A stretch of DNA of 64,000 nucleotides from Gigaspora rosea (GCA_003550325.1 QKWP01000048.1:411476-475475), one strand, 5' to 3'; shown: positions 24,260 through 36,396, numbered from the stretch's first letter. Notes: generated from the letters alone by a model not told the origin. A program made the numbers and translations.

Positions 24260-24759
24260 TGTCACGGGGTAAAAGTGATCTTCAGAATTAGACGCAGTAA
24301 AACCCGTGATTAAGAATCGAAACACAAGGAATCTAAAGAGAAGAAACCAAGAAACTAAGAATTACTTAAAAGATTATTAAACATAGTCATTGTTTTTGTG
24401 ATCATATAATACTTATCGTCATAAGCCCCTTAATTATACTGATTCTACCGTGATTCGAGATCAATGATTCTACCGTGATTCGAGATCAGTGATTCTACCG
24501 TGATCCTTTCGTGATGAAAGACAATTATTCCCTAAACCTCTTTAGTTTATTAGTCTAGTGAAAGTTATAAAAACTCTGTAATTTACCTCTTGTAAAAATT
24601 ATCTTATCCTACGGGATTCCAATATTCCTATAATAAAATTACCTTTAATAAACTCTTTTAATATATTAATACTAAATCACCAAGTCACGCCTCTGGCGAA
24701 CTACCTTTTACATTCTTTTATCTCCAATCCATAAACAATAAACCATTTTCCCCGTAATA
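24260..24759 (+). repeat. 3' LTR
   Basis: 500 bp, near-identical to 12737-13236. The last bases read CCCCGTAATA, against GTAACA in the 5' copy. The preceding AGCGTGGGCGAG is the likely site of plus-strand priming but is a weak polypurine tract. Confidence 0.92.
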
Positions 24760-25250
24760 ATAGCTAGTTATTTCTTCAAAAAAAAATCAACATGAAAATA
24801 CCAATGAAAGGTTTCAAAAAATTAAAGAAATCATTATATAGTTTTTCCAGTATAATCAACATAAAACTGATATAAGTAAAAATGCTATCTGAAAAATCCT
24901 ATTTATTTTAGAATATACGCAATTTTAATTTTTGCAACCCCAATACAATAAATATTCAAATCTTTAAATAAATTTTATTAATATCTAATATTATAATAAC
25001 GTTTTATTTCATATTATGACCAATAAATTTTTTTTATCACGTAACAGTACATGAATAATTTTTAATAATAACAATTTACTTAAATGTACCGCCAAAACCA
25101 ATCGTAAATGATACGTATCGGTATTCTGTGTATCATTTATATAAGACAAAGAATTTGGAATCATTCAATGTAGATCAATCAATTCTTGTGTTAATTGTCA
25201 ATATTTTATAAATTCAAAATTACGCGTGTTATATGGAAAAAATAGCTTTG
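24760..25250. other. Intergenic stretch
   Basis: AT-rich, and no coding or repeat structure recognised. Confidence 0.5.
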
Positions 25251-25420
25251 ATGGCATTTAATTTTTTTCTCCGGTGCCACCCGATGATGACCTTAATTTT
25301 CCAGGATTTTCCCGGTAGATCCGATAAAAAAAATTTTCTGATTCCATGTTATGCAAACCGAAGAATTAACTTTGCGTGACCTTAGATGTGAACATGAATT
25401 AATTTAGGCCACGCAAAGAA

Positions 25421-25453
<33 letters not shown>

Positions 25454-25518
25454 CAACACCAATATACGGAATTTTGAAACATTAGGTTATGCAAAACGAA
25501 AATTAACTTTTCGAGGCC
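25251..25518. mobile_element. Composite AAAGTTAA-family MITE pair
   Basis: A 5'-truncated copy of the 214-bp MITE (25251-25382, with CTCCGGTGCCACCC, GATGATGACC and AATTAACTTTGCGTGACC) is followed by the spacer GATGTGAACATGAATTAA and a second short hairpin element (25409-25518) with a long T/A run. The order and spacer are the same as at 5430-5777. Confidence 0.75.
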
Positions 25519-25951
25519 TATCAAGAGTTATAGTATGATAGTTTTGTATAAAAATATGACAAGAAAACTTCTATCTTAATATATCATTGGTCAAGAGTAA
25601 AAAATTGATCAAAAATGCATGATTTATAAAATTGGAAATTCACAATTCACATGATTTGGAATTGGGAAAATTACTAAAATTATTAATGATCATCAATGCG
25701 ACAATTCCACACTTGTGTTAAGTGTGGAATTTCTAAAATTGTTAATGATCATTTCCACGATTGGAAATATTTCTCCTCCGGACAATACAGCAATAAAATT
25801 TTTTTACGAAAATCTTTTCCGTTTTAGTCAAAAGGAAATGTGGCGGATCACGAGAAACCCGAAACCCAATAGCAAATTAAATATGCAAAAAAATTGTTAA
25901 TTAACGTAGCACAGTAAAAAATTTTTTTTATCTCGTCCTTTTAAATAAAAC
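25519..25951. promoter_or_regulatory. Upstream region of the first F-box/LRR gene
   Basis: At 25676-25752 the phrase TTAATGATCAT occurs twice, on either side of a hairpin, CCACACTTGTGTTAAGTGTGG. This is the only organised structure in the 430 bases before the start codon. Whether it has a regulatory role is not known. Confidence 0.3.
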
Positions 25952-27541
25952 ATGAAAGCATTACCGAACGAATGCCTTTATATAATATTTAATAAACTTC
26001 GAACAGATTATAAAAGCTTATTTACATGCCTTTTTGTAAATCGTCTATGGTGTAGAATTATTATACCAATATTATGGAGTGATCCGGGAATTTACTTTAA
26101 AGATAAAAGACTTGTAAAAATATGTCTTTTAGCATTAAATGCAGAAGAACAAGCCCTATTAATCCCTTTTGATTTAATCCTTCCGAAATGTACGAATCCA
26201 TTATTTAATTATACAAGTTATATTACATCTGTTTATTACTATTATTTAAACGAAGGAATTCAAAAGTATTATGATAAAGCTGATAAAAATCAAATAGATG
26301 CTATCAAATGTTCTTTGGCTCTAATGTTTTTTCGAACTAGTAAAGGGCTCAAACATTTAAGTTTTTATGGAAATATTTATAATGAATTAGTATTGATAGG
26401 AAAACTTTGTAAAAACACATCTGTTGTCTCTTTAATATTCACAAACTGTAATCTAAATGAAAAAGCTTTGGATGAAATTTTCAACAAAAATATTAACTTG
26501 AATTCATTAAATCTTAGTGACAATCAATTTGACATTGAGAGTATTGAAGTGCTAGCAAGGATTCTCTGTACAAAAAATACAACTCTAACTTCTCTAGAGC
26601 TTTCTAGAAATCAACTTCATTCCGAGGGTGGAAAAGCATTAGCAAAAGTCCTTTACAAAAATACCAATATAACATCATTATATCTTGGTTGGAATATGCT
26701 CGCTTATCAGGGTGGAAAAGCATTAGCGGATGCTCTTTGCGTAAATACTACTCTGACTTCTTTAGACCTTTACCATAGTGAACTTGGCTCTGAGGGTGGG
26801 AAAGCGTTAGCAGGGGCTCTATGCGAGAATTCTACTCTGACTTTTTTGAATCTTGGAAATAATCAACTTGATTCTGAAGCAGGGAAAGCACTGGCAGAGG
26901 CTCTTTATATAAATACTACTTTAACTTCTTTAAACCTTTACCGCAATAAACTTAGTTCTAAAGGTTGCAAAGCGTTAGCGAAGGCACTAAGAAAGAATAC
27001 AACTCTGACTTCTTTGGATCTTGGTAGTAATCAATTTTGCGCTGAAGAAGGAAAAACATTGGCAGAAGCCCTTCGTATAAATACTACTTTGATTTCTTTG
27101 GATCTTTCCTCTAATCAACTTGGTTCTAAAGGTGTGAAAGCGTTAGCGAGTGCTCTATTCAAGAATAATACTCTGACTTCTTTGAATCTTGAAAGTAATC
27201 AACTTGATTCGGAAGCGGGGAAAGCATTAGCAGAAACCCTTTGTATAAATACTACTTTAACTTGTTTGGATCTTGCCTTTAATCAACTTGGTCCTGAGGG
27301 TGGAAAAGCGTTAGCAGATGCATTATGCAAGAATACTTCTCTGACTTCTTTAAATCTTCGCTGTAATAAATTAGGTCCTGAAGCAGGGAAAAGTTTGGCA
27401 GATTCCCTTTATATAAATACTACTTTAGCGTCTTTTGATCTTTCCTATAATTACCTTGGTTCTGAGAGTAGGAAATCATTATCAAAGGTTTTTTGTAAAA
27501 ATAATACTTTGACTTCGTTAAAAATTAAGAGTTGGTTCTAA
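25952..27541 (+). CDS. F-box/leucine-rich-repeat protein
   Basis: 529 residues with no intron. Residues about 3-45 form an F-box (LPNECLYIIFNKL, then CLFVNRLWCR), the motif that binds Skp1 in SCF ubiquitin ligases. After a linker of about 100 residues comes an array of about 13 leucine-rich repeats of 28 residues, with the pattern TTLTSLDLSxNQLGSEGGKA typical of ribonuclease-inhibitor-like LRRs, which form a curved protein-binding surface. The likely role is substrate choice for ubiquitylation, in cytosol or nucleus; there is no signal peptide or membrane segment. The frame ends in a shifted partial repeat at 27541, and three or so more repeats lie downstream in other frames (27542-27840), so this copy is C-terminally shortened relative to the paralogue at 36464. 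The start fits, because the paralogue has Met-Asn-Ile-Leu-Pro at the same point. No target can be inferred. Confidence 0.9.
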   Translation: MKALPNECLYIIFNKLRTDYKSLFTCLFVNRLWCRIIIPILWSDPGIYFKDKRLVKICLLALNAEEQALLIPFDLILPKCTNPLFNYTSYITSVYYYYLNEGIQKYYDKADKNQIDAIKCSLALMFFRTSKGLKHLSFYGNIYNELVLIGKLCKNTSVVSLIFTNCNLNEKALDEIFNKNINLNSLNLSDNQFDIESIEVLARILCTKNTTLTSLELSRNQLHSEGGKALAKVLYKNTNITSLYLGWNMLAYQGGKALADALCVNTTLTSLDLYHSELGSEGGKALAGALCENSTLTFLNLGNNQLDSEAGKALAEALYINTTLTSLNLYRNKLSSKGCKALAKALRKNTTLTSLDLGSNQFCAEEGKTLAEALRINTTLISLDLSSNQLGSKGVKALASALFKNNTLTSLNLESNQLDSEAGKALAETLCINTTLTCLDLAFNQLGPEGGKALADALCKNTSLTSLNLRCNKLGPEAGKSLADSLYINTTLASFDLSYNYLGSESRKSLSKVFCKNNTLTSLKIKSWF

Positions 27542-27880
27542 GAGAAGGAATGCATTAGCAGATGCAATTCGCAAATACTATCATACTAACTTCTTTGAAC
27601 CTTGGTGTTAATCGATTTGGTCCTGAAGCAGGGAAAACATTGGCTGTGGCCCTACATATAAATACTAATTTGATTCCAATAATCAATTTAGTTCTGAAGA
27701 TAGGAAAAGCTCTATTCATGAATACTACACTGGTTAAATTGAATCTCGGCAATAGTCGCTCAGGGAAAGCTTTAGCACAATCCCTTTAAATAAATATTCT
27801 TTAACTTCTTTTGATTTTTTCTCTAATCAATGGTTCTGAGGAAACGCTCTTTGTAACAATATTGATGTAAATTTATTTTA
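27542..27880 (+). pseudogene. Out-of-frame 3' remnant of the F-box/LRR gene
   Basis: This stretch still encodes LRR words (TSLNLGVNRFGPEAGKTLA at about 27589-27645, and KLNLGNS) and ends with sequence matching the C-terminal coding end of the 36464 gene (TATCCTATATTATC). Several frameshifts separate it from the open frame upstream. It marks the original length of the gene. Confidence 0.75.
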
Positions 27881-28117
27881 GTATCCTATATTATCACTAT
27901 AATTGGTGTCAAAATTAATTATTTTACCGCAATATCGCCAAAATATACAATTTTATTTTCGCTTGTAATTAATTGACTAAAGGTGAAGAAGACGAAGTAA
28001 ATGGCTTTAAGCTTTATTTTACAACTATTTTCAAATATTTTTAATACCGATTCAAGATATTTATTTAGGTTCAGTGTTCAGAAATTAAATCTAAGCTAGT
28101 TCAATATTTTTGCTCAT

Positions 28118-29059
28118 AAAAAACTTGTAAAAATATGTCTTTTGGCATTAAATGCAGAAGAACGAGCTCTATTAATCCCTTTTAGTTTAATCCTCCCAAA
28201 AATACGAATGGATTATTTAATTATACAAGTTATATTACATCTGTTGAATGTAATTATTTAATTGAAGGGTTAAAAATTATTATGATAAAGTTGATGAAAA
28301 TCAAAGTAATGCAGTCGCATGTTCTTTGACTCTAATGTTTTTGATCTAGTTAAGGACTTAAATATTTAAAATTTTTGTGAAGATATTTATAATGAATTAT
28401 TATTATTTACAGAAAGACTTCGCAAAAGCACTTCTGTTGTCTCTTTAACATTAAGAGACTGTTATCTTAGTGATAAAATTGTATATGATATTTTAAACAA
28501 GAATAATACGCTGGTTTCATTAAATCTTCTTTACAATAAACTTGGTCCTGAGACAACTAAGGTGTTAGCAAGAACAATCTATGCAAACAATACAGCTCTA
28601 ACTTCTCTAGAGCTTTATAATAATGAACTTGGTTTTGAGGGTGTGAAAGCGTTAGCGAAGGCTTTGTGCACGAATCATACTGTGACTTTTTTGAGTCTTG
28701 AAAATAATCAACTTGATTCTGAAGCAGGAAAAGTATTGGCAAAGGTCCTTTATATAAATACAACTTTGACTTCTTTGGATCTTTCCTTTAATCTGCTTTG
28801 TTCTGAGAGCGGGAAAGCGTTAATAGAGGCTTTATGCAAGAATACTACTCTGACTTATTTAAATCTTCGCTGTAATCTATTAGGTGTTGAAGCAGGGAAA
28901 GCACTAGCAAATGCCCCTTATATAAATACTACTTTAGCTTCTTTGGATCTTTCCTATAATTATTTTGGTTCAGAGTGTAGGAGAACATTAGCGAAGGTTC
29001 TTCATAATAATTTTACATTGGTTTCTTTGAAACTTATTCCTCATTATGAGCAAATCTAG
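28118..29059 (+). pseudogene. F-box/LRR paralogue, 5'-truncated and frameshifted
   Basis: Similarity begins at the KKLVKICLLALNAEE region, so the F-box is missing. The linker is broken by shifts and stops (28190-28540), including a change after LTLMF. The frame 28562-29059 (165 codons) is open and holds about six 28-residue LRRs (e.g. TTLTSLDLSFNLLCSESGKA). Sequence upstream at 27960-28080 resembles the 3' flanks of the other copies, so the whole unit was duplicated. The 165-codon open part lacks an F-box and is unlikely to make a working protein. Confidence 0.8.
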
Positions 29060-30927
29060 TGTAACCATAATGTGGGAAGATAGTCTGACCCTCTTATTTT
29101 ATTTTGACGTAATAAACAAGTAAAGATAAAAATTTTAAAATTTGTATTATAAGAATCATAAAAAGTTAACTTTGTATGATGTTTTTTCTATTTATTTGTT
29201 ATCATGTTTCTATACGAGGTAAAGGTGTTCTCATCATTGTAGAAAAATAGATTTAAAACTAGTATATAACCTGTCGCTTTGCTGATGGTTTAATTAATAA
29301 AAATACAGTATATTATTATTTATATATTAATAAATTTCTTAGAATTTATAAAAGTACATTAAATTAGACTAAATAAAAAAAATTTAGATTTTTAGCGAAA
29401 ATATGCGTATGCGCTCACTAAAGTTGTAAAATTACTATATTTTTATAACCTACGAGATAAATTACTATGCCTCCAAAAATCACCAACAACCATGCTCGTG
29501 TTTTGTGTTTATTGACTGTCTACTATCCGAGATGTTCTGATATTTTTATATTTTTTAATACCGTCCATTTTATGCACAGATTATGCTCTATTAATTATGC
29601 TAAAATGGTCCTGATATGCAAAATTTGCAATCGCATATGCTATGCGATAAAAATCGGATTTATGATATATGTACTAGGAACAAATATCGGGTTGATCCGG
29701 AATAGAAACAAAATATAATGATTGGTGATATGCATGAAAGTTACATAAATATGCAAAGGTCGTTCTTCCAATAATTGATTAATTATCATAATTTTATTAT
29801 TAAATATAATTATAATAATATTCTATTTTTTCAAATAATAATATATTTTAAAAAAATATATTAATAAAATATACATATTGTCACGGCTGATGCTGAAATT
29901 TTGACTATTTTAATATAAAATTTTAAAAATTTTTTTGGAAGTTTTTTCTTTTTTGTCTTATAGGGTTAGGGTAGGGTTTGGGTGTAGATTTCACGATATA
30001 TAAAAATTAGCTATTTTGATTTAAATGAAACAAATTTATTATTAGTTAGAGTTAGGGTAAATGTTGTAGTTTAAATTAACTTAAGAATAGATAGTTTTTA
30101 TATATTATAATTCTATAATAATTCTATATGCCCACCTATGCTAAAGAAGATCCTAAAAAAACTTGCAATTAGGAACTTCCTACGATCAAATATTTTTAAG
30201 CTTATCACCAAAGGTTTTTACGAATTTTTCAATAAAATTAAAAAATATTTAAACAAAATAAACATTCGCAACGAAAATTCTTATTATATTACTGGAAAAA
30301 AAAGAATTGTATTTTTTTGCCTTTTTTTGACTCAACTATATTAAAAGTAAATTTCATTTTATAGTTAAGTATTTATTAATCTATCACTTTTCGATCTTTT
30401 TTGTCTGGATATCTTGAATCATTACATTTATAAATGTACATCTTTTTCCTTATTTTCCTTTATTTTGCTCGCGATTCACTACAATTCCTAAAATCCGAAA
30501 TTTTGTGCAGTACAGTGTCAAAACTTTGGCTCGGATTTTAGTCCAGATTTAATTCTTTTACAAATTTTACAAATAGCTTATTGCCATAATAACAACAATG
30601 ATCAACTACAAATCTTTATATAGATCTTTTAAATGATATAACCCCTTTAAAGAAACGGCCAAACATTTGTGAGGTAGAAAAATAATTATTTTGTCTTGGA
30701 AACATCCTTATTCATGATTAATATTTTATCCAGTTAAATCATTTCGCGAATCTATTATGGTAGAGCACTTAAGAAAAACCTCGACCGACTTAATTATACT
30801 TCTAAACCTAATTTTAAAAAATATTTTGCCTGCGCATGCTTAAAGTTAACACATGATATTTCACAATTTCCAATATAAAATAAATATATATCCTAAAATT
30901 TTCGACCATGACGTTTTAAATAAAATA
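29060..30927. other. Gene-free stretch between LRR copies
   Basis: Two frames of 83 and 68 codons (29467-29718 and 30138-30344) show no domain and no paralogue, and I do not call them. At 29964-29990 and 30047-30060 are short TTAGGG-like words. The rest is AT-rich. Confidence 0.5.
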
Positions 30928-31975
30928 TGATTATACTTTCAAACGAGCCTTTTGAAATATTTAATAATATTTGAACATATTATAAAACCTCATTTTCATG
31001 CCTTCCATGCCTTCTTGTAAATCGTTGATGATGTAGAATTGTTATACCAATACTTTGGAGTGCAGGTGTACACAAAACTTGTCTTTCAGCATTAAATTCT
31101 GAATCACAAGCTTTATAATCCCTTTCAATTTAGTCTTTCAAAAAAATTAAAAGCGTTATTTGAATATATAAATATTATTACAACTATATACTATTATTTT
31201 AACGACAAAGCTGATAAAAATCAAATAAGTGCTATAGAATGTTCTTTGACTTTAATGTTTTTTCGATCTAGTAAAAGACTTAAATGTTTAAATTTTATGG
31301 AAAAATGTTTATAATGAATTAGTATTTATAGAAAGACCTTGTAAAAATACTTCAGTCGTCTCCTTAAGATCTCAAACTGTTACCTAATGATAAAGTTTTA
31401 GATGAAATTTCAACAAAAATGTAATCCTAACACAGCCTTAACTTCTTTAGATATTTCTAAAAAATCCACCCATTCTGGAGGAGGTAAAGCATTAGCGAAA
31501 GTTTTTTGTATAGATACTATTTTAACTTCTCTAAATCGTTATTGTAAAAAATTTGGTTCTAAGTGTGGAAAAACGTAACGGAGGCACTGAGCAAGAATAC
31601 AACTGACTTCTTTGAATCTTGGCAATAATCAATTTTGATCTTAAGCAGGGAAAATATTAGTAGAAGCCCTTCGTATAAACACTAATCTTACTTTTTTGGA
31701 TCTTTCTTATAATCCGCTTGGTTACAAGGGTGGAATAGCGTTGATAGAGACTTTATGCAAGAATACAACTCTGACTTCTTTAAATTTTCGCTGTAATTGG
31801 TTAGGTCCTGAAGCTGGGAAAGCTTTAGCAGATACCCATTGTATAAATACTACTTTAGTTTCTCTGTATCTTTCCTTCCCGAAAGTAGAGAACAATAACA
31901 AAGATTTTTGTAAAATTATTTAATTTTTTTTGAAATTTAATTGTTATCGTAACTTGCATTAGCAGACGCATTTCG
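30928..31975 (+). pseudogene. F-box/LRR paralogue, heavily decayed
   Basis: It starts with ATG and an F-box remnant (SNEPFEIFNNI, then a TGA), followed by recognisable VNR and PILWS pieces, the linker, and LRRs spread over all frames. The frame 31696-31923 holds two full repeats (LDLSYNPLGYKGGIALIETL and the next). The end at about 31975 matches the DALRNN region of the 36464 gene. Stops, shifts and small deletions are everywhere. Confidence 0.8.
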
Positions 31976-32000
31976 TAATAATATCTATTGGTACTTTATA

Positions 32001-32172
32001 TTGGCGTCCCGAATTATCTCTATAATTTATACCAAAATTGATTAATCGCAATGTCGTTATATTCTATAATACCATATTAGATTGAATTGGCGTCCCGAAT
32101 TATCTCTATAATTTATACCAAAATTGATTAATCGCAATGTCGTTATATTCTATAATACCATATTAGATTGAA
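32001..32172. repeat. Exact 86-bp tandem duplication
   Basis: Two identical 86-bp copies (32001-32086 and 32087-32172) begin TTGGCGTCCCGAATTATC. They cover the 3' flank of the dead LRR copy; the same flank in the 36464 gene (38180 on) is single. The exact identity points to a recent event or an assembly artefact. Confidence 0.92.
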
Positions 32173-32700
32173 AGAAATTTAACATAAAAATATATGTCAT
32201 GTCTTATAAATATGTTCCGCAATAAATAATTATTTATTTTCTATTGGCTAGAGTGAAGAAAAGCAAAGTAAAAGCTTTCAAGCATTAAATTTACGAAATT
32301 TTTCTAAATGTACAATATTTATTAAACTTGTCCTGATTTATGATTAGTATTCAAAAATCGAATCTAAATTAGTTCAATGTCTATGGTTAGCTTTATGATA
32401 ATTAAAAATTCCCGTTATATAAATAAAGTAACAGTCTTTTAATATAAAATAGAAATTTAATTTGGTGCATTTTGACTTGTCCTGTCAATATCCCGATTAA
32501 TGTCCGAGATTTAGAGCCAATACAGTTTTCAAGAGGAAAGGGTATTAGTTATAGGTGTTCTCAAACATTATGTTATGTTCAATACATTAAAAAAAAAAAA
32601 AAAACCTACTAACTGAATCAGAAAATTAATAAACATGAATTTTAAACATTTAAAAAAAATAAAAAGATTCAAAAGATCTCTCTATTAAAAAGAATATATC
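32173..32700. other. Intergenic stretch
   Basis: The first 230 bases resemble the 3' flanks of the other LRR copies (GAAGTAAA...GTTCAATGT). Nothing further is recognised. Confidence 0.5.
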
Positions 32701-33973
32701 TATAGATGGGCAAAATGGCATTTTTCTTTACCATGCATGCGCATGGTATGCTGCTATATACAATATATACAATATTTAATAGTAAATAACTTTTGATTCA
32801 CTGGCCCGTTTTTTGATGGTTTACTAACAAAATGAACGTCTCAATAAGACGATTCCAACAAGTCTAAAATTATTAAAACCCAATCATGGTTCTCGAGATC
32901 ATTAAGATTCTTTGTAATTTTCATAAATTATCAAATGATGCCTGGTCATGCTGATGTACCCTCAATAAATTTAATCGGGAATGATTTTATAACGTTTCAA
33001 GATGATATATTGTGAACTACAAATAAATTTACCAGCGATTGTAGTTTTTTTTTTATTTTTCTTTAATGTATATCGATACATCAAATCAAGAATATTGAAA
33101 GTATGTACGTACGTAATTTATATGCTCCATTCCATTTTTGAAAGAATTAACAAATTTGACAACTATGAAATCCTATTGCTATAAGTACTACTGTACATTA
33201 AATGATTTACGTTTTTATTAAAAACAAAATTCAAGCGTGTGAAAAACTCTAATAAATAAATAACTTCACTCTTCTAATAAAAATTATCGTATGCCATGAT
33301 TGCCTTGTTCATTTTTACCAATTATTTTCATCATGTAAAATAAGGCATTTCTAATTAACAGAAATTTTTTTTATGACTATAGGAGAAAATCTCGGTTCAA
33401 GATTGGATGAAATTCACTAAGTAGATCAAGTCAGTTAATAAAATTATTATAAACATTTTTTGGTTTAACTACCGTATTTGTCTCTTTTAAAAAATGGATC
33501 AAAATTGTTGTAAAGAATGAATTGTATTACTTTGTTCGTATAAAAATCTATACGGCTTGTATCAAAATCATCACGTTTTTTGATTACCTTAAATAACTAG
33601 TTGATCAAATTATTAAATTTGATCAGATCTGTACGGTATGACGCAAAAATACCCTTATTTTAATACTGGTCATCCGGGGAATGGCACAGATTTTAGGATA
33701 AGAATTATATAGATAACCAAATGGGTGTAAAATAGATCAATATGGTTGATCAGATCAGTATGTTATAGGTGTAAAATACAGTAACTATTAGACTATTAGA
33801 ATTGGTATTTTACACCTGATACCAGACCGATCAGCTCATCCATACGATACTGATATTCTGTTATTCTGAAAAAAACCGCTGAATCACGTTAGAAAGATCT
33901 TAAAATATTTGGATTTTGTATGGTTAGACCACTCGCAGCATGCTTGCATTCATGCGCATGGTGCCCATCTCTA
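32701..33973. mobile_element. 1.3-kb hAT-like element with 8-bp target duplication
   Basis: The ends are TATAGATGGGCAAAATGGCA and TGGTGCCCATCTCTA. Perfect 8-bp direct repeats AATATATC flank it (32693-32700 and 33974-33981). CATGCGCATGG words lie just inside both ends, as in the element within gag (13878-15858), but there is no palindrome array. A GTCTCAATAAGACGATTCCAACAAG block is shared with the element at 19552-22327. There is no transposase; the 60-codon frame at 33002 is not a gene. Confidence 0.88.
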
Positions 33974-34489
33974 AATATATCACTTATTTTATCCAAAATT
34001 ATAATAGATACCGAATTATTATTAATTTTGAACCCAAATATTATACGCATACTTAAGTGCATATAATGACATACTTTATTGGGTTAGTGCAATTTGTATT
34101 TGGAATTATTATTTGTCATTCACACTCATAAGAAGTTTATTTATGATGTCACTATTTCACAAATATTTTTACTGTATATCGATTCTCCGATAATCAGGAT
34201 GTATTTAAAACTCTGAGGACCGGATGAAAAAGTCTTTTCTGCACGAAGGAAAAGAAGCGTAGATAGACAATTGCTCAGTGATATCTACGTTAAGATATGC
34301 AAAGCCCGAAACGTAAAAAATAATGTGGCAGAATAAAACGATGAAGCTCTTGTTAATTTCTAGCTATTGTTATAATAAAGTTTCATATGATTAAATAAAA
34401 AATGCCATAAACTTATTTTGAAGTTATGCCCGATACTAATCTAAGTCGAATACGATCGTACTGAACTTGCATAGCACACGAGTTGCCAG
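33974..34489. other. Intergenic stretch
   Basis: No coding or repeat structure recognised. Confidence 0.45.
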
Positions 34490-34612
34490 TATAGATGCCT
34501 GGCGAAGCTAATTTTACCTTGACGAAATGACGAAACCATAAGTTTCGTCAAGTTTCGTCAATGACGAAACTTATGGTTTCGTCAGGTTTCGTCATTTCGT
34601 CAGGCATCACTA
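34490..34612. mobile_element. 123-bp hAT-like MITE, TGACGAAA family
   Basis: The ends are TATAGATGCCTGGCGAA and TTCGTCAGGCATCACTA. A perfect 8-bp direct repeat GTTGCCAG flanks it (34482-34489 and 34613-34620). The interior is a palindrome of TGACGAAA / TTTCGTCA words. Confidence 0.88.
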
Positions 34613-34639
34613 GTTGCCAGCTATTAATCATTGCTAATG

Positions 34640-36180
34640 ATATTATTTTTGCGATAACAAAAAAGTTTCGTCATGGTTCGTCATGACGAAACCTTGGCGA
34701 TTGACAAAAACCCCGACGATTGACGAAACTGGTGATGAATTGACGAAATCTATGCCGAATTGATGAAGCCTATGATGAGTCGATTTAGTTGATACAATAA
34801 CTCTCTTTAACAAGTTTTTGTATGATCTCTGGATACGTTAAACCCCAAATTTTTCAAAAGTGATGCTAGTTCATTAAAAATTTCATCGCTTTATATAAAA
34901 ATTTACTAATTTTTATATCTGTTAATGTAATACCTAATGAAATAAAAATGCTTTATATAAAATTTATTAATTTTATATCTGTTAATGTAATACCTAATGA
35001 AACAAAAATGCTTCGTCGTCAGATGCTTAACATGATGAGGCCATTAACGAATGATGAAACTATTGAGGAATATTTAAACTACTGACGATGAAATTATTGA
35101 CAGAACTACAAAAAATCACTGTAAAAAGAGCATTAACGAACTTTGTCCAATAAAATGTCAAAATGTAGTTGTTCATTCATAGAGTTTCTTTGTAACGACC
35201 TCTGAATATGCTGAATCCTAATTTTTTTTTCTCAATTACTGTAGTTTATATTACGTGAATCTGAAGTAGATAATATTTGTTTTTAATATCGGTATTTTTG
35301 TCTGTAAACTGTCTTCATCCGAGTCACCGCACTGGTGACAATTTTTCATCCGGCTCCAAATTCTATTAAAAAATGCCTTATCAATCATATATAATAGCTT
35401 TTTGCAGCATTTAATTTTTTTAATTAAATATATTACATAATTTAGGTATTTTTTAAATATATTACATAATTTAGGTATTTTAAATGTTTTATTATATAAT
35501 TATTACATAATTTAAATAGTACAAGTATAATAAATTATATAATAAGCATTTAAGCATTTAAAATGTACGGATATTAATTATTTCATTCAAAATTAAGAAA
35601 AATTAAGTACAAGTTATTAATTTTGTAAAAGACGTATCGTATCAACCGTAATTTATATGAATTAAACTTTCGGAAAATTTGTACTAAAAAATTATCATTA
35701 AGTAATCGCTATATGAGTGTTGCAAAAAGAATGCGGGATTTTAAAAATTCGGATACCATGTGATTTTAAAAAGCTTTTAATTCTTGTTTTTTTTAAATCA
35801 TGCAACCGAAACGACTAGAATGGACGATTTGAATATTTTTTCTGATCGCATGTAAACGCAAGGTATTATTCATTACGTAAAAAGTTAAATCAGCACTAAA
35901 CGACAATTTGCATGTTTTATTACAGTATTTGTAAGTAAATATTATTAGTAAATTGTCACAAAGCGTAATTTAATTTTTAACATAGTAAATAATTACTATC
36001 TCTACCTTTGGCAGCATTCATATATACCTTTGCCTATGCTTGCGATTAAACTAATTTGCGACGTCTTACGCTTCATTAATAATCATAGATTTCGTCATAG
36101 ATTTCGATTTTTAGCTATTCGTCATAAATTCGTCATTCATCAATTCGTCATTTAAAAATTGGCTTTGACGAAAGTTTTAT
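34640..36180. repeat. Region bounded by TGACGAAA clusters
   Basis: Positions 34664-34765 and 36085-36175 are rich in TTTCGTCA / TGACGAAA on both strands, and more copies lie around 35035-35095. The clusters may be the ends of a larger, decayed relative of the 34490 MITE, but clear termini are missing. Between them lies AT-rich sequence without a gene. Confidence 0.4.
34888..35012. repeat. Two-copy tandem repeat
   Basis: Two near-identical copies of a unit of about 60 bp contain TATATCTGTTAATGTAATAC and CTAATGAAA. Confidence 0.85.
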
Positions 36181-36258
36181 AGGAATTATTACACGTAAAT
36201 GAGGTAATAACTATTTCAGCATGATGTAGTAATGATCAGCATAGAATGAACCGGATCA

Positions 36259-36396
36259 GGGGATCAACTAAAGTGGGGTAAATTCAATATACGATCTACA
36301 TACGACATAAATTACATTCTTGATATCTATAAAACCATCTAACCATAATTGCATCAAAAAAGTAATTATTATTTTTACCCCGCTTTAGCGATCCCC
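36259..36396. mobile_element. 138-bp MITE just upstream of the second F-box/LRR gene
   Basis: The ends are GGGGATCAACTAAAGTGGGG and CCCCGCTTTAGCGATCCCC. A perfect 8-bp direct repeat CCGGATCA flanks it (36251-36258 and 36397-36404). Its right end is only about 60 bases from the first possible start codon at 36464, so it sits in the promoter or 5' leader. Confidence 0.88.

Larger units (their letters stand above)
12737..24759 (+). mobile_element. Ty3-type LTR retrotransposon with nested insertions
   Basis: Two 500-bp direct repeats bound the element. Both start TGTCACGGGG and end CCCC(T)GTAAYA, and ATAG sits next to each outer edge (12733-12736 and 24760-24763). The inner order is gag, protease, reverse transcriptase, RNase H, integrase, which is the Ty3 order. 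By eye the LTRs differ at roughly fifteen positions in 500, so the insertion is not recent. All coding parts carry stops and frameshifts. Later insertions sit at 13878-15858, 17851-18203, 19077-19226, 19552-22327 (with an assembly gap) and 23801-24187. Without them the element would be near 6.5 kb. Confidence 0.92.

Noticed and set aside
29467..29718. 83-codon frame between LRR copies, and the 68-codon frame at 30138-30344
   Set aside because: No domain, no paralogue and AT-rich composition; chance frames.
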